Assembly: GCF_000720455.1 (NCBI RefSeq)
Contig: NZ_JOAK01000020.1
Coordinates: 62,001 to 126,000, forward strand
Direction of reading: 5' to 3'
Length of the DNA: 64,000 bases
Source of the DNA: Streptomyces virginiae
GTDB lineage: Bacteria; Actinomycetota; Actinomycetes; Streptomycetales; Streptomycetaceae
The position numbers and the translations under genes are program-made. The notes under the pieces were generated by a model that did not search any database, was not told where the DNA came from, and saw nothing but the letters and a program-made list of their open reading frames with translations. Every line of letters begins with the position of its first letter. Positions within the stretch are counted from its first letter, which is position 1. Positions 37,424-45,951 of the stretch are shown one piece after another.

Positions 37424-38452
37424 ATGCCTCCCGTGACACCCCCTGCCCACCCCACGGTCCCGGCCTCCCGCCGCGTCCTGGCCGTGATGGTCATGGTCCC
37501 GCTGCTCGCCGCACTGGCCCTCTGGGCCTTCGCCTGGCCGGCCACCCGCATGGCCCCTCGCGACCTGCCCCTCGGCGTCGCAGGACCCGCCGCCGCGGCC
37601 GCGCCCCTGGAGCAGCGGCTCGCCGCCCACGAAGGGGCCTTCGAGATCCACCGGTACGCCGACGAGGCCGCCGCCCGCTCCGCCGTGCAGAACCGCGAGG
37701 TGTACGGCGCGGTCGTCGCCACCCCGCAGGGCCCGCGCCTGCTGACCGCTTCCGCCGCGAGCCCCGTCGTCGCGCAGCTGCTGACGCAGGCCGTCACCTC
37801 CCAGGCGCCGCCCACGGCCCAGGCCGTGCCCGTCACGGACGTGGTGCCCGCCCCCGCCGCCGACGTCCGCGGCGCCGGCTTCGGTGCCAGCGTCCTGCCC
37901 CTCGCCCTCGCCGGGGTGGCCGCCGGCGCCCTCGTCTCCCTCGGCGGGCTGCGCGGCGGCCGCGCCGTCACCGCCGTTCTCGGCGCCTCCGCCCTCGTCG
38001 GCCTGGCCGGGGCCGCTCTCGCACACAGCTGGCTGGGCGTCCTCACCGGCAACTGGTGGGCCGCGGCGGGAGCCCTGGCCCTGACCGTGGCCGCCGTCGC
38101 CGCGGGCGTCGCCGGACTCCACGCGCTCCTCGGCAAGCCCGGCATCGGCCTCGGCGCCTTCCTGATCGTCCTCCTCGGCAACCCGTTCTCCGGCGCCGCG
38201 GGCGCGCCCCAGCTGCTGCCCGAGCCCGCCGGGCTCGTCGGTCAGTGGCTGCCGCCGGGCGCGGGCAGCTCCCTCCTGCGCTCGGTCGCCTTCTTCGACG
38301 GCGCCGGCGCGGCCGCGCCGGCGCTGGTCCTGTCGCTGTGGGCCGTACTGGGAGTGGCCGCCATCGCGTTCGCCGGCCGTCGCACCGCCCCGGGCGCCCC
38401 GGCGCACACGGACCCGGCCCCGGCGCCGACTTCCGCCGTCACGTATTCATGA
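37424..38452 (+). CDS. ABC-2-like/YhgE-type membrane protein
   Basis: 342 residues. One N-terminal helix (VLAVMVMVPLLAALALWAF) is followed by an extracytoplasmic domain of about 120 residues (LPLGVAGPAAAAAPLEQRLA, VYGAVVATPQGPRLLTA). Five to six more helices then fill the C-terminal half (ASVLPLALAGVAAGALVSLG, LGAFLIVLLGNPFSGAAGAP). This layout is that of ABC-2-type permease or YhgE/Pip-like proteins, which export small molecules or serve as phage receptors. No ATPase gene is adjacent. Probably controlled by the divergent TetR protein. Confidence 0.75.
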   Translation: MPPVTPPAHPTVPASRRVLAVMVMVPLLAALALWAFAWPATRMAPRDLPLGVAGPAAAAAPLEQRLAAHEGAFEIHRYADEAAARSAVQNREVYGAVVATPQGPRLLTASAASPVVAQLLTQAVTSQAPPTAQAVPVTDVVPAPAADVRGAGFGASVLPLALAGVAAGALVSLGGLRGGRAVTAVLGASALVGLAGAALAHSWLGVLTGNWWAAAGALALTVAAVAAGVAGLHALLGKPGIGLGAFLIVLLGNPFSGAAGAPQLLPEPAGLVGQWLPPGAGSSLLRSVAFFDGAGAAAPALVLSLWAVLGVAAIAFAGRRTAPGAPAHTDPAPAPTSAVTYS

Positions 38453-38472
38453 AGGTATTCACGGGTGCATAC
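38443..38472. promoter_or_regulatory. GTATTCA direct repeat, putative antitoxin operator
   Basis: GTATTCA occurs at 38443 and 38455 (12-bp period, about one helical turn), followed by GTGCATAC at 38465, which is inverted relative to the second copy. It lies just upstream of the ribbon-helix-helix gene, where autoregulating antitoxins bind. Confidence 0.45.
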
Positions 38473-38479
38473 TCGGGTC

Positions 38480-38725
38480 ATGGCTGACACGACTGTGAAG
38501 ATCGACTCGGCGACGCGGGACCGGTTCGCCGCGGTGGCCGCCGCTCGCGGCATGAGCGTCCGCGCCTACCTCGCGGAGCTGGCCGTCGAGGAGGAGAACC
38601 AGCTCGCTCTGGGCAGGGCGACCGCCGTGTTCCGCGAGGTCGTCGGCCGACCGGGCATCGCGGAGGCGTTCGACCGCGAATTCGGCGGGCTGCCGTCGTC
38701 CGCGCGCCCGCACCGGGCGGCCTGA
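38480..38725 (+). CDS. Ribbon-helix-helix antitoxin
   Basis: 81 residues from ATG 38480; an in-frame GTG at 38465 lies in the putative operator and is less likely. MADTTVKIDSATRDRFAAVA forms the DNA-binding ribbon and first helix, and RGMSVRAYLAELAVEEENQL the second. The C-terminal tail (EAFDREFGGLPSSARPHRAA) is the flexible toxin-neutralising part expected of such antitoxins. The partner toxin gene starts 2 bp downstream. Together they form a type II toxin-antitoxin pair. Confidence 0.8.
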   Translation: MADTTVKIDSATRDRFAAVAAARGMSVRAYLAELAVEEENQLALGRATAVFREVVGRPGIAEAFDREFGGLPSSARPHRAA

Positions 38726-38727
38726 CC

Positions 38728-39108
38728 TTGGAGCTGCACGTCGACATCCGGTGGCTCCTGGACCGCCAGGAGGAACTCCTGGGCAACGACCTGGGAGTCC
38801 TGGACTACTCGGGCCTGGTCGCCGCCGTCGCCCGGCACCGCGTGAACACCCCGGCGCTCGCGGCCGATCCGCCCGACGCCCACTGGCGGGCGGCGGCCCT
38901 GCTGGAGCAGATCGTGCTGCTGCGCCCGCTGCCCGCCAGGAACGAGTACTTCGGCTACGGCGTCGCAGTGGCCTACATCAGGGCCTCCGGCAAGGACGTG
39001 GACACCGCCTTCGAACCATGGCGCGACCTGATCACCGACATCCGCGGCCTGCGCCTGAACGTGTACGACGTGGCCGACCGGCTGCGCGCGATGACCCCCG
39101 GTTCCTGA
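38728..39108 (+). CDS. Fic/Doc-like toxin component
   Basis: 126 residues from TTG 38728, two bases after the antitoxin stop. LHVDIRWLLDRQEELLGNDL followed by VLDYSGLVAAVARHRVNTPA and a helical core with ALLEQIVLLRPLPARNEYFG matches proteins annotated in Streptomyces as Fic-family toxins. The canonical HPFxDGNGR catalytic motif is not intact: where it should be I read LPARNEYFGYGVAVAYI, keeping an Asn but lacking the His and Gly-rich loop. The chemistry may differ from AMPylation, or the toxin may be inactive. Confidence 0.65.
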   Translation: MELHVDIRWLLDRQEELLGNDLGVLDYSGLVAAVARHRVNTPALAADPPDAHWRAAALLEQIVLLRPLPARNEYFGYGVAVAYIRASGKDVDTAFEPWRDLITDIRGLRLNVYDVADRLRAMTPGS

Positions 39109-39204
39109 CCGGACGCCGAGCCGGAGGCCCCGGCGACGGAGCCGTCCCGGACCGGTCAGGAATGGAGAAGCCCCGGCGGCCCTCCAGCCCCTAGCGTGAG
39201 GGAC

Positions 39205-39849
39205 ATGGCAACCACCACGCACACCCCGGCCCCCACGTCCCTCGCGTCCGTCACCATCGAGGTGACCGACCTCGAAGCCGCCCGCCGCTTCTACAGCGCC
39301 TTCGGCGTCGACGGCTACGTACGCCTGCGGGCGTCCGAGGCGCACTCCACCGGATTCCGCGGCTTCACCCTGGCGCTGACCGTGGCCGGGCCCGCCACCG
39401 TCGACGGCTTCGTCTCCGCCGCGGTGGACGCCGGCGCCACGGTGCTCAAGCCCGCCGCGAAGTCGTTGTGGGGCTACGGCGGCACCGTCCAGGCCCCCGA
39501 CGGGACGATCTGGAAGATCGCGACCTCGGCGAGGAAGGACACCGGCCCCGCCACCCGCGAGATCGACGAGGTCGTCCTGCTGATCGGCGTCGAGGACGTC
39601 AAGGCCACCAAGCAGTTCTACGTCGCCCGCGGCCTGACCGTGGGCAAGAGCTTCGGCGGCAAGTACGCCGAGTTCGCCGCCGGAGAGTCCAGCCCCGTCA
39701 AGCTGGCCCTGTACAAGCGCCGCGCCCTGGCCAAGGACCTCGGCGTCCCCGCCGACGGCGCCGGCTCGCACCGCGTCGTCCTCGGCGGCACCCCGGGCGC
39801 CTTCACCGACCCCGACGGGTTCGCCTGGGAAGCCCCCGAACAGTCCTGA
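39205..39849 (+). CDS. VOC/glyoxalase-superfamily protein
   Basis: 214 residues from ATG 39205. Two vicinal-oxygen-chelate modules are present: VTIEVTDLEAARRFYSAFGV to APDGTIWKIA, and EVVLLIGVEDVKATKQFYVA to TDPDGFAWEAP. Each has the beta-alpha-beta-beta-beta pattern. Metal ligands are not obvious in both halves. Members include glyoxalases, dioxygenases and antibiotic-binding proteins; no substrate can be named. Single gene. Confidence 0.85.
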   Translation: MATTTHTPAPTSLASVTIEVTDLEAARRFYSAFGVDGYVRLRASEAHSTGFRGFTLALTVAGPATVDGFVSAAVDAGATVLKPAAKSLWGYGGTVQAPDGTIWKIATSARKDTGPATREIDEVVLLIGVEDVKATKQFYVARGLTVGKSFGGKYAEFAAGESSPVKLALYKRRALAKDLGVPADGAGSHRVVLGGTPGAFTDPDGFAWEAPEQS

Positions 39850-39871
39850 CCCCGACCACGCGGCCACGGGA

Positions 39872-40360
39872 TCAGACCTCCGCAGTCGCCACCACGCGCG
39901 CGTCGTCGACGTACAGGCACGACGCACCGTCCTCGGGGCACCACAGGCCGACCGTGATACCCCGCACCGCCCCGTCCGCCGCGAGAGCGAGAGCGACCGC
40001 GACGTGGAACACGTCGTGCCCGGCGGGGCAGCGGGGCAGGTCCGAGGCTTCGAAACCCGGGCCCGGCGAGGCGGGCGGCAGCGGAACCCCGGACGGCTCG
40101 AGCCTCCACGGGTAGGCGGCGGGGTGCACCTCCCCGTCCGTGATGCCCAGCGGTAGGCAGCAACCCACGCAGAAGCACTCGCCCTTGGCGGCCTCGAACT
40201 CTTCCTCCTCGGCGCCGCACATCACACACCGGGCGATCCGCGCCTCGACGCGCCCGCCCGGCTCCGTACGGACGGCACCGCGCACCCCGCGCAGGAAGTC
40301 CTCGGGCCCGGGGGAGGGCTCTCGGTCCGCTGCGCACGTCCACACAGGTGCATGATCCAT
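39872..40360 (-). CDS. Hypothetical Cys-rich, possible zinc-binding protein
   Basis: 162 residues from ATG 40360 (MDHAPVWTCAADREPSPGPE). The cluster CVMCG followed by CFCVGCC (about residues 45-72) and PRCPAGHDVFHVAV look like metal-binding sites. The C-terminal half is a small beta domain ending LWCPEDGASCLYVDDARVVA. Not recognised beyond that. It is convergent with the VOC gene and divergent from the GNAT gene. Confidence 0.6.
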   Translation of the reverse strand: MDHAPVWTCAADREPSPGPEDFLRGVRGAVRTEPGGRVEARIARCVMCGAEEEEFEAAKGECFCVGCCLPLGITDGEVHPAAYPWRLEPSGVPLPPASPGPGFEASDLPRCPAGHDVFHVAVALALAADGAVRGITVGLWCPEDGASCLYVDDARVVATAEV

Positions 40361-40453
40361 GGTGTGGATCCTCGCACGCACCGGCGTTCCATGATCACGC
40401 GGCGGGGCGAAAACCAGCGGTGGGGGAGTGATCGGAACTGCTTGGATGCAGCC

Positions 40454-40885
40454 ATGAGCACTCTCCTTCCCGATGAGTACGAGATATCCGCCGACTCCGC
40501 ACGGATCGACAACGCGCTGGTCCACCAGTGGCTGTCGCAGGACGCCTACTGGGCCCGCGACCGGTCCCGTGAGAAGCAGGACCGGGCCATCGCCGGCTCC
40601 CTCAACTTCGGCGTCTACGAACGGGCTTCCGGTGCGCAGGTCGGCTATGCCCGCGTGGTCACCGACCACGCCGACTTCGCCTGGCTCTGCGACGTGTACA
40701 TCTCCCCCCACGCGCGCGGCAAGGGGATCGGCACCGCGCTGGTGACCGCTGTGCGCGATCACCTCGCCCCGTACAACCTGCGGCGCGTCCTGCTGGCCAC
40801 CGCGGACGCGCACGCGATCTACGCCAAGATCGGCTTCGCCCCGCTGGAGGCGCCCGAGCGGTGGATGGCACTCGGCAGCCAGTGA
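40454..40885 (+). CDS. GNAT-family N-acetyltransferase
   Basis: 143 residues from ATG 40454. The acetyl-CoA site is VYISPHARGKGIGTALVTAV (RGxGxG/A type), preceded by VGYARVVTDHADFAWLCDVY and followed by RRVLLATADAHAIYAKIGF. This is a complete single-domain GNAT. Substrate unknown; small GNATs act on amines of antibiotics, peptides or polyamines. Confidence 0.9.
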   Translation: MSTLLPDEYEISADSARIDNALVHQWLSQDAYWARDRSREKQDRAIAGSLNFGVYERASGAQVGYARVVTDHADFAWLCDVYISPHARGKGIGTALVTAVRDHLAPYNLRRVLLATADAHAIYAKIGFAPLEAPERWMALGSQ

Positions 40886-41021
40886 CCACCCCGCCCTGGC
40901 CCCGGCCCCGGCCCCGGCGGCGTTGGAACGGCCGGAGCGGAGCGGGAGGCCGTGGCCTTCGCGCTCCACTCCGGTTCAGGGGGCGGCCGGGGCCGCCGGG
41001 GCGGTCAGAGCCGGGGCGCCG

Positions 41022-41552
41022 TCAGCGCCAGGTCTGCTGGGGGCTGCCGTTGCAGGTCCACAGCTGGACCTTGCCGCCGTTGTGGTTCTGGTTGGTGTCG
41101 TGGTCCAGGCACTTGCCGTTGTACCTCAGGCGGATCGTGTTGTTCTCCCGGTACCAGGTCTGCTGCGGCTGCCCGTTGCAGCTCCACAGCTGGACCTTGC
41201 CGCCGTTGTCGTTGATGGTGTTCGTGTCGGCGTCCAGGCACTTGTTGTTGTTGAAGTCGACCCTCAGGGCCCCTGACGGTTCGAGGATCCAGCGCTGGTT
41301 GGCGGCGAAGTTGCAGTCCCACACCTGCGCCTTCGCCGGGTTGTTGTTGATGGTGTTGGTGTCGGCGTCCAGGCACCGGTTGCTGAGCTGGACCTGGTAG
41401 GCCACCCCGGCGGCCGCCGCGCCCGCGGCCGCCGTTCCGGTGCGGGTTCCGGCCTCCGCGGCGCCCGCGGCTCCTTCGGCCGTGGCCAGCGGGAGGAGCA
41501 TGAGCGCCAGGCCGGCCGACAGGTTCCGGGCCGTACGGGTGTCGAAGCGCAT
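41022..41552 (-). CDS. Secreted ricin-type (RICIN) lectin
   Basis: 176 residues from ATG 41552. After the signal peptide (RNLSAGLALMLLPLATA) comes one beta-trefoil with three QxW-type units: VQLSNRCLDADTNTINNNPA to QRWILEPSG, KCLDADTNTINDNGGKVQLW to QTWYREN, and KCLDHDTNQNHNGGKVQLWT to QTWR. Such modules bind galactose- or xylose-containing glycans. It stands alone without a catalytic domain. The divergently encoded protein at 41847 also ends in a ricin-like domain, and a palindrome lies between them, suggesting sensor and lectin are linked. Confidence 0.88.
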   Translation of the reverse strand: MRFDTRTARNLSAGLALMLLPLATAEGAAGAAEAGTRTGTAAAGAAAAGVAYQVQLSNRCLDADTNTINNNPAKAQVWDCNFAANQRWILEPSGALRVDFNNNKCLDADTNTINDNGGKVQLWSCNGQPQQTWYRENNTIRLRYNGKCLDHDTNQNHNGGKVQLWTCNGSPQQTWR

Positions 41553-41639
41553 CGCTGATGGACCTTTCGCTTGTGGGGAGGGAACGGGTCGGCGGCGGGC
41601 ACACCTGTGCCGCACGGAGGGGGGGGAGGGATGCCGCGT

Positions 41640-41729
41640 GCTTCACCTCAAGGGGTGAAGCGCCGACTGGATGCTCCAAGTTTGTGGCGGTCCGTCAGGG
41701 TGTCGCAACGTTGTCCCGGTTGCTTCACC
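41640..41729. promoter_or_regulatory. GCTTCACC inverted repeat plus third half-site between lectin genes
   Basis: GCTTCACC (41640-41647) and GGTGAAGC (41654-41661) form a perfect dyad, and GCTTCACC recurs at 41722-41729. They lie in the 294-bp divergent region between the secreted lectin and the HTH-ricin protein, the natural place for that HTH protein to bind. Confidence 0.6.
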
Positions 41730-41846
41730 TATATCGGGATCCCTACCCTCCTGACCTGCGGGGACGGGCGTATCCCGGGACAGGGCGCGCCCTCCGGGAC
41801 ACCTCGGCCCCCGCCTCGGCGACCTTCCACTGGGAAGAAGGCACGG

Positions 41847-42710
41847 ATGAGTCATGCTGACGGCGTCGACCGGCACACCACGGCCGCCCGGCGGCTGGGC
41901 GACGCGTTGCGAGCGCTGCAGCAGCGGTCCGGAATGACGTTGCGGGACCTGGAGCAGCGGGCGCTGATCAGCGATTCCTCCCTCTCCCGCTACTTCCGCG
42001 GGTCGACGGTGCCGCCGTGGAGCGTCGTACGGGAGATCTGCCGGGCCATGGACACCGACCCGGCCGGCTACCGTGCGCTCTGGGAAGCCGCCGACCGGAC
42101 GCAGAGCCGTGCGCCGACCGGTGCGGACGCCGGGGCGGGACCGGCCCCGGACCCCTCCGTGCCCGTGCCCGCGCCCGCACGCGTCCCTTCCCCTTCCCCC
42201 TCGCCGGAGGCGGAACGGGCGTCCCCGGGCCGAGGTCTGCCCGACCCCCTCCGGGCCGCCGGCGGACGCTGGCGGTGGACGGCGGCCGGGCTGCTGGCCG
42301 GCCTGGCCGTGGGCGTCGCCGGCACCGTGCTGCTGGGCGGGTCGCCGGCGCCCGGTGCGGCCCGCGTGTTCCGGAACAAGGCCACCGAGACCTGCCTGGA
42401 CGACAGCGTCGAGGGGCTGCGGAGCTGGCCCTGCAACGGACTCCACTACCAGGAATGGGAGTTCCGCCCGCACGGCTCCGGCCCCGGCGACCTGCGCAAC
42501 CGGGCGACCGGAGCCTGCCTGGACAACAGCGGGGCCGCTCCCCGGGCCCGTTCGTGCGACGGCTCCACGCATCAGGAATGGACGGTCACCGGCCGGGAGG
42601 ACGGCACGGTACAGCTCCGCAACCTGGCGGCCGGAACCTGCCTGGCGGCGGGCCCCGCGTCCCTGACGGCCCGCACCTGCGACGGCTCCGATCCGCAGCG
42701 CTGGACCTGA
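41847..42710 (+). CDS. HTH - transmembrane - ricin-domain protein (putative one-component sensor)
   Basis: 287 residues. An N-terminal XRE-type helix-turn-helix (LGDALRALQQRSGMTLRDLE, SDSSLSRYFRGSTVPPWSVV) is followed by a Pro/Ala/Ser-rich linker and one membrane helix (WTAAGLLAGLAVGVAGTVLL). The extracellular part is a ricin-like trefoil with repeated CLDD/CLDN and QEW/QRW elements (ATETCLDDSVEGLRSWPCNG, ATGACLDNSGAAPRARSCDG, TYPE ending DPQRWT). DNA binding inside and sugar binding outside would make it a membrane-tethered carbohydrate-sensing regulator. It is divergent from a secreted ricin lectin. Confidence 0.8.
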   Translation: MSHADGVDRHTTAARRLGDALRALQQRSGMTLRDLEQRALISDSSLSRYFRGSTVPPWSVVREICRAMDTDPAGYRALWEAADRTQSRAPTGADAGAGPAPDPSVPVPAPARVPSPSPSPEAERASPGRGLPDPLRAAGGRWRWTAAGLLAGLAVGVAGTVLLGGSPAPGAARVFRNKATETCLDDSVEGLRSWPCNGLHYQEWEFRPHGSGPGDLRNRATGACLDNSGAAPRARSCDGSTHQEWTVTGREDGTVQLRNLAAGTCLAAGPASLTARTCDGSDPQRWT

Positions 42711-42806
42711 CCCCCACCCGGCTGCCCACTCCGGCGCCGCCCGCCGCCCGCCGCCCGCCGCCCGCCGCCGCCCGCCCACCGTCCACCGCGCGCCGCCCGG
42801 CGGCCG

Positions 42807-43922
42807 TCAGCGCGGCTCCAGACCCCGGACCCGGAACTGCATCACCCGGTACGGCCAGCCGGTCTCGGTCCCGGACCGCCACTGGCTGACCGTCAGGTGC
42901 AGGTCGTCGAGGCGTGAGCCGGGGACGACGTAGCCGCCGTAGGGTTGGGCGACGTACGGGCCGGCCTCCTGCCCCCAGGCCGTGCCGTGGATCAGCGTCC
43001 GCCGGTACGCCCTGCCGAGGTCCGCGGTGGGCCGGTCCAGGACGAAGGCCTCGATACGGACTTCGCCGGCGTTGAAGCAGACCAGGAGCCACCGTCCGTC
43101 CAGCCGCCGCAGGCACAGCTCTCCGAAGCCGCCCTCCAGAACCGGGGTGGGTGCGTTCCCCCAGCCCCACGATCCCTCCCGGTACCCCCACGGTTCGTAC
43201 GCGGTGGGATCGGCGATGGCCCCGGCCCGTACCCGGTGCAGCAGGAGCGGACCGTTGCGGCCGTATCCGGTCGAGTACGCGTAGACGTAGCCGTCTTCCC
43301 CGAGTGCCCAGGTCAGCAGCTGGAACAGGCCGCCATGGGCGTTCCCCGGGAACCGGGCTCCGGTGTGCCGCCAGGTCGAGCCCGAGTCCTCCGACCGCCA
43401 GATCTCGCTCCACAGCACACTGCCCCACCCCCGGTGCACGCTGACGTGCAGGAACAGGCTGCCCCCGAGGAGGATGACGTCGGAGGGGAGTTGGGTGCTG
43501 AAGAGGGGGTTGTCGTGCTCGTACGCCCACAGCTGGTGTGCGTACCGTCCGCCGACCGCCCCGCTCCAGGTGATCCCCTCTTCGAGGCGGGCCGTGGTCG
43601 AGTGGAGGCCGACCGGGGAGCGCCACCAGCCGCCCCCCACCCGGGCCTCCTCGAAGGTGTCGCCGAACACGAACAGCATGCGGCCGTCGGGCGTCCGGAC
43701 CGGGATGCCGAGGTCCGTGGCCTCCATCCGGAACCGCGTCGTGATGCCGGGGCCCGTCAGGTCACGGACCTTCACCACCCGCAGCCCCCCGGACTCGCCC
43801 GCCCCGCCGGGGTCCCCGCCGACCGCGCCGCCGACGCGGCCCGCCCCGAGGGCAGCCGCGGCGCCCGCTCTCAGAAACGTCGACCGGCACAGTCCCGGTC
43901 CCGGCCCCCGTCCACCTGTCAC
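42807..43922 (-). CDS. DUF4185-domain secreted protein
   Basis: 371 residues. An N-terminal export signal (CRSTFLRAGAAAALGAG) resembles a Tat signal but has only one of the twin arginines visible. The mature part begins at about residue 50 (VVKVRDLTGPGITTRFRMEA) and shows propeller-like repeats with DGRMLFVFGDTFEEARVGGG, IWRSEDSGSTWRHTGARFPG and DGYVYAYSTGYGRNGPLLLH. These match DUF4185, a five-bladed propeller-like family related to glycoside hydrolases; no enzyme activity is assigned. It sits downstream of, and convergent with, the HTH-ricin gene. Confidence 0.75.
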   Translation of the reverse strand: MTGGRGPGPGLCRSTFLRAGAAAALGAGRVGGAVGGDPGGAGESGGLRVVKVRDLTGPGITTRFRMEATDLGIPVRTPDGRMLFVFGDTFEEARVGGGWWRSPVGLHSTTARLEEGITWSGAVGGRYAHQLWAYEHDNPLFSTQLPSDVILLGGSLFLHVSVHRGWGSVLWSEIWRSEDSGSTWRHTGARFPGNAHGGLFQLLTWALGEDGYVYAYSTGYGRNGPLLLHRVRAGAIADPTAYEPWGYREGSWGWGNAPTPVLEGGFGELCLRRLDGRWLLVCFNAGEVRIEAFVLDRPTADLGRAYRRTLIHGTAWGQEAGPYVAQPYGGYVVPGSRLDDLHLTVSQWRSGTETGWPYRVMQFRVRGLEPR

Positions 43923-43952
43923 GCTCCCACAACCGCACCGGCGGCCCGGGCG

Positions 43953-44945
43953 TTACGCCTGCACACCGCTCAGGGCGAGCGTGAAGTGGTCGGCGAGGGG
44001 CGCCAGCCAGTCGGCCCGTGCGTTGCCGAGGAGGTGATCGCCGTGCGGGACGGACAGGTAGGTGCCGTTCCGGGCCAGACGGGCCAGCGGTTCCGCCTTG
44101 GTGACGCCGGGGATGACGTCCTGGCCTCCGTCCACGACCAGGAGCGGGGCCTCGATGCGCGACGCCAGGGCGGCGAGGTCCACGTGGCGGGCGAAATCGC
44201 GGGCGGCGCGCGCCCCTCCGGCACGCTGGGCCATGATGTCCCGTACCGGCGGGGGAAGTTCCTCCCAGTCGAGGCGGAAGGGACCGCTGACGGTGGCGAC
44301 CGCCGCCACGCGCGGCTCCAGCGCGGCGGTCCGGGCCGCGAAGTAGCCGCCCAGGCTGAGGCCGACGAGTCCGATGCGTGCGACACCGAGCGCATCGACG
44401 ACCCGGCTCACGACCTGCTCGTAGTCCGGCCTGAAGACGGTCGTGGCGGCGAGGACGCCCTGCCCGGGGCCGTCCATCGCGAACACCGCGAGACCCCTGG
44501 CCAGCAGAGCGGACGCCAGGTCGAGGAACTCCTCCTTCGCCGAGTCCAGACCGGGAACGACGACCACGGTGGCGACGGCGTCGGCGGGGCCTCGCAGCCA
44601 GCCGGTGAATCCCTCCCCGCTCACCCGCCGCGCCCCCGGTTCCAGCGCGGCGAGTGCCCGGCCCAGGGCGTGGTCCGCCTCGACGGCGGCGCGGTGTGCC
44701 TGCGCGTACGGCGCGAGCGTGGCGACGTGGAACCAGCGGGCCGCCATCATCAGGTGTCCGCCCGCCGAGACGGACGACGCCGCCCTCTGCGCACGCCGGA
44801 GGTGGGCGTGCCCGGTGTCCAGGAAGGCCGGCCCCCAGTCGGAGAGGGATGCGAGGCCGTCGGTGACGCGCCGGTACTCGTGCGGGTCGAGGCCCGCGCC
44901 GACCGCGCGCGCGTACTGGGCGGCGGCGAACTCGGGGACGCTCAT
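43953..44945 (-). CDS. Alpha/beta hydrolase (FrsA/dihydropseudooxynicotine-hydrolase-like)
   Basis: 330 residues from ATG 44945. The N-terminal ~120 residues are a helical cap (HLMMAARWFHVATLAPYAQA). The hydrolase core has VATVVVVPGLDSAKEEFLDL, the nucleophile elbow GLVGLSLGGYFAARTAALEP (Ser in GLSLG), the acid region LLVVDGGQDVIPGV and the His in VPHGDHLLGNARADW. This layout is that of 2,6-dihydropseudooxynicotine hydrolase-like or FrsA-type carbon-carbon hydrolases. Its start overlaps the stop of the oxidoreductase gene upstream (ATGA), so the two are co-translated. Confidence 0.82.
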   Translation of the reverse strand: MSVPEFAAAQYARAVGAGLDPHEYRRVTDGLASLSDWGPAFLDTGHAHLRRAQRAASSVSAGGHLMMAARWFHVATLAPYAQAHRAAVEADHALGRALAALEPGARRVSGEGFTGWLRGPADAVATVVVVPGLDSAKEEFLDLASALLARGLAVFAMDGPGQGVLAATTVFRPDYEQVVSRVVDALGVARIGLVGLSLGGYFAARTAALEPRVAAVATVSGPFRLDWEELPPPVRDIMAQRAGGARAARDFARHVDLAALASRIEAPLLVVDGGQDVIPGVTKAEPLARLARNGTYLSVPHGDHLLGNARADWLAPLADHFTLALSGVQA

Positions 44946-45862
44946 CGTGTTCCTCCCGTCAGCAGGACGGCCTTGCCGCGTACGCGGCGCTCCCGCAGGT
45001 CGACCAGCGTGTCGGCGGTCCCGGCCCAGCCGGTGACCGAGCCGATCTCCGGATGCAGCCGCCCCCGCTCCACGAGGCGTACCAGCGACGCGAGATCGGG
45101 GCCGTACGGGGCGCCGGCGTAGTGGAAGTGCCGGATCGTAACGCGCTCGGGCCCGCCGAGGAGTTCGAAGAAGTCCAGGGTGCCCGGGGTGCGGCTCGCC
45201 TGGCCGAACCACACGAGCGTTCCTCCCGGCCGGACCTTCGAGAGCGCCAGGGGCAGGTCCGGCCCGCCCGTGGACTCCAGCACGACGTCGAACGGCCCTT
45301 CGGCCGCCGCGACCCCGTGCACCACGTGCGCGCCCAGCTCCACGAGCCGCTCGCCCCGCTCGGGCGTGGCCGTCACCGCGGTCAGTTCGGCACCGGCACC
45401 GACGGCCAGCTCGGTGACGTAGTGACCGACCCCGCCCGAAGCACCGGTCAGCAGGACCCGCAGACCGGCCACGGGACCGGCCGTCCGCAACAGACGCAGC
45501 GCGGTGATCCCGGCCAGCGGCAGGGCCGCCGCCCGTACGCTGTCGATGCCGTCCGGGAGCACCGCGAGCGAGTGCGTGGGAACTGCGGCGTACTCGGCCC
45601 AGCCGCCCTGCGCCGGATGCCCGACCACACGGGCGCCGATGCCGGGACCCGAGCCGTCCGCCGCGGCCTGTACGACGAGTCCCGCGACGTCCTTGCCGGG
45701 CAGCCACCCCGGCCGGGGGTCTTCGAGGAGGAACGTCTCGCCCCGGTTGGGGGCGAACGCCTCGACCTTGACCAGGACCTCATCGGGCTCCGGGACGGGC
45801 TGGGGGACCTCGGCGAAAGCGACCGGACGCTCCGCCTCCCCTGTGGGAATCAGTCTTCGCAT
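44942..45862 (-). CDS. Zinc-type alcohol dehydrogenase/quinone oxidoreductase family protein
   Basis: 306 residues of the MDR superfamily. The N-terminal GroES-like fold includes EVLVKVEAFAPNRGETFLLE and GKDVAGLVVQAA; the nucleotide site is RVLLTGASGGVGHYVTELAV. Zinc-ligand Cys and His patterns are not visible, so a zinc-free quinone oxidoreductase type is more likely. It is the first gene of a two-gene operon with the hydrolase and is divergent from a LysR gene 89 bp away, whose product probably regulates it. Confidence 0.85.
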   Translation of the reverse strand: MRRLIPTGEAERPVAFAEVPQPVPEPDEVLVKVEAFAPNRGETFLLEDPRPGWLPGKDVAGLVVQAAADGSGPGIGARVVGHPAQGGWAEYAAVPTHSLAVLPDGIDSVRAAALPLAGITALRLLRTAGPVAGLRVLLTGASGGVGHYVTELAVGAGAELTAVTATPERGERLVELGAHVVHGVAAAEGPFDVVLESTGGPDLPLALSKVRPGGTLVWFGQASRTPGTLDFFELLGGPERVTIRHFHYAGAPYGPDLASLVRLVERGRLHPEIGSVTGWAGTADTLVDLRERRVRGKAVLLTGGTR

Positions 45863-45918
45863 GCCGAGAATTGAACGCCCGCGGCCATCGCGCGATCCAA
45901 CAACGAACGAGCACGGCC

Positions 45919-45935
45919 GACAACTGACGGTTGTC
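45919..45935. promoter_or_regulatory. LysR-type palindrome
   Basis: GACAAC-TGACG-GTTGTC is a perfect 6-bp dyad with a 5-bp spacer between the divergent oxidoreductase and LysR genes. It directly precedes the LysR ribosome site and fits a LysR recognition site. Confidence 0.6.
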
Positions 45936-45951
45936 GCCTAGGGTGGAAGCC

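Noticed and set aside
42720..42790. CCCGCCG tandem run as a CRISPR-like repeat
   Set aside because: Units are contiguous and short, with no spacers.
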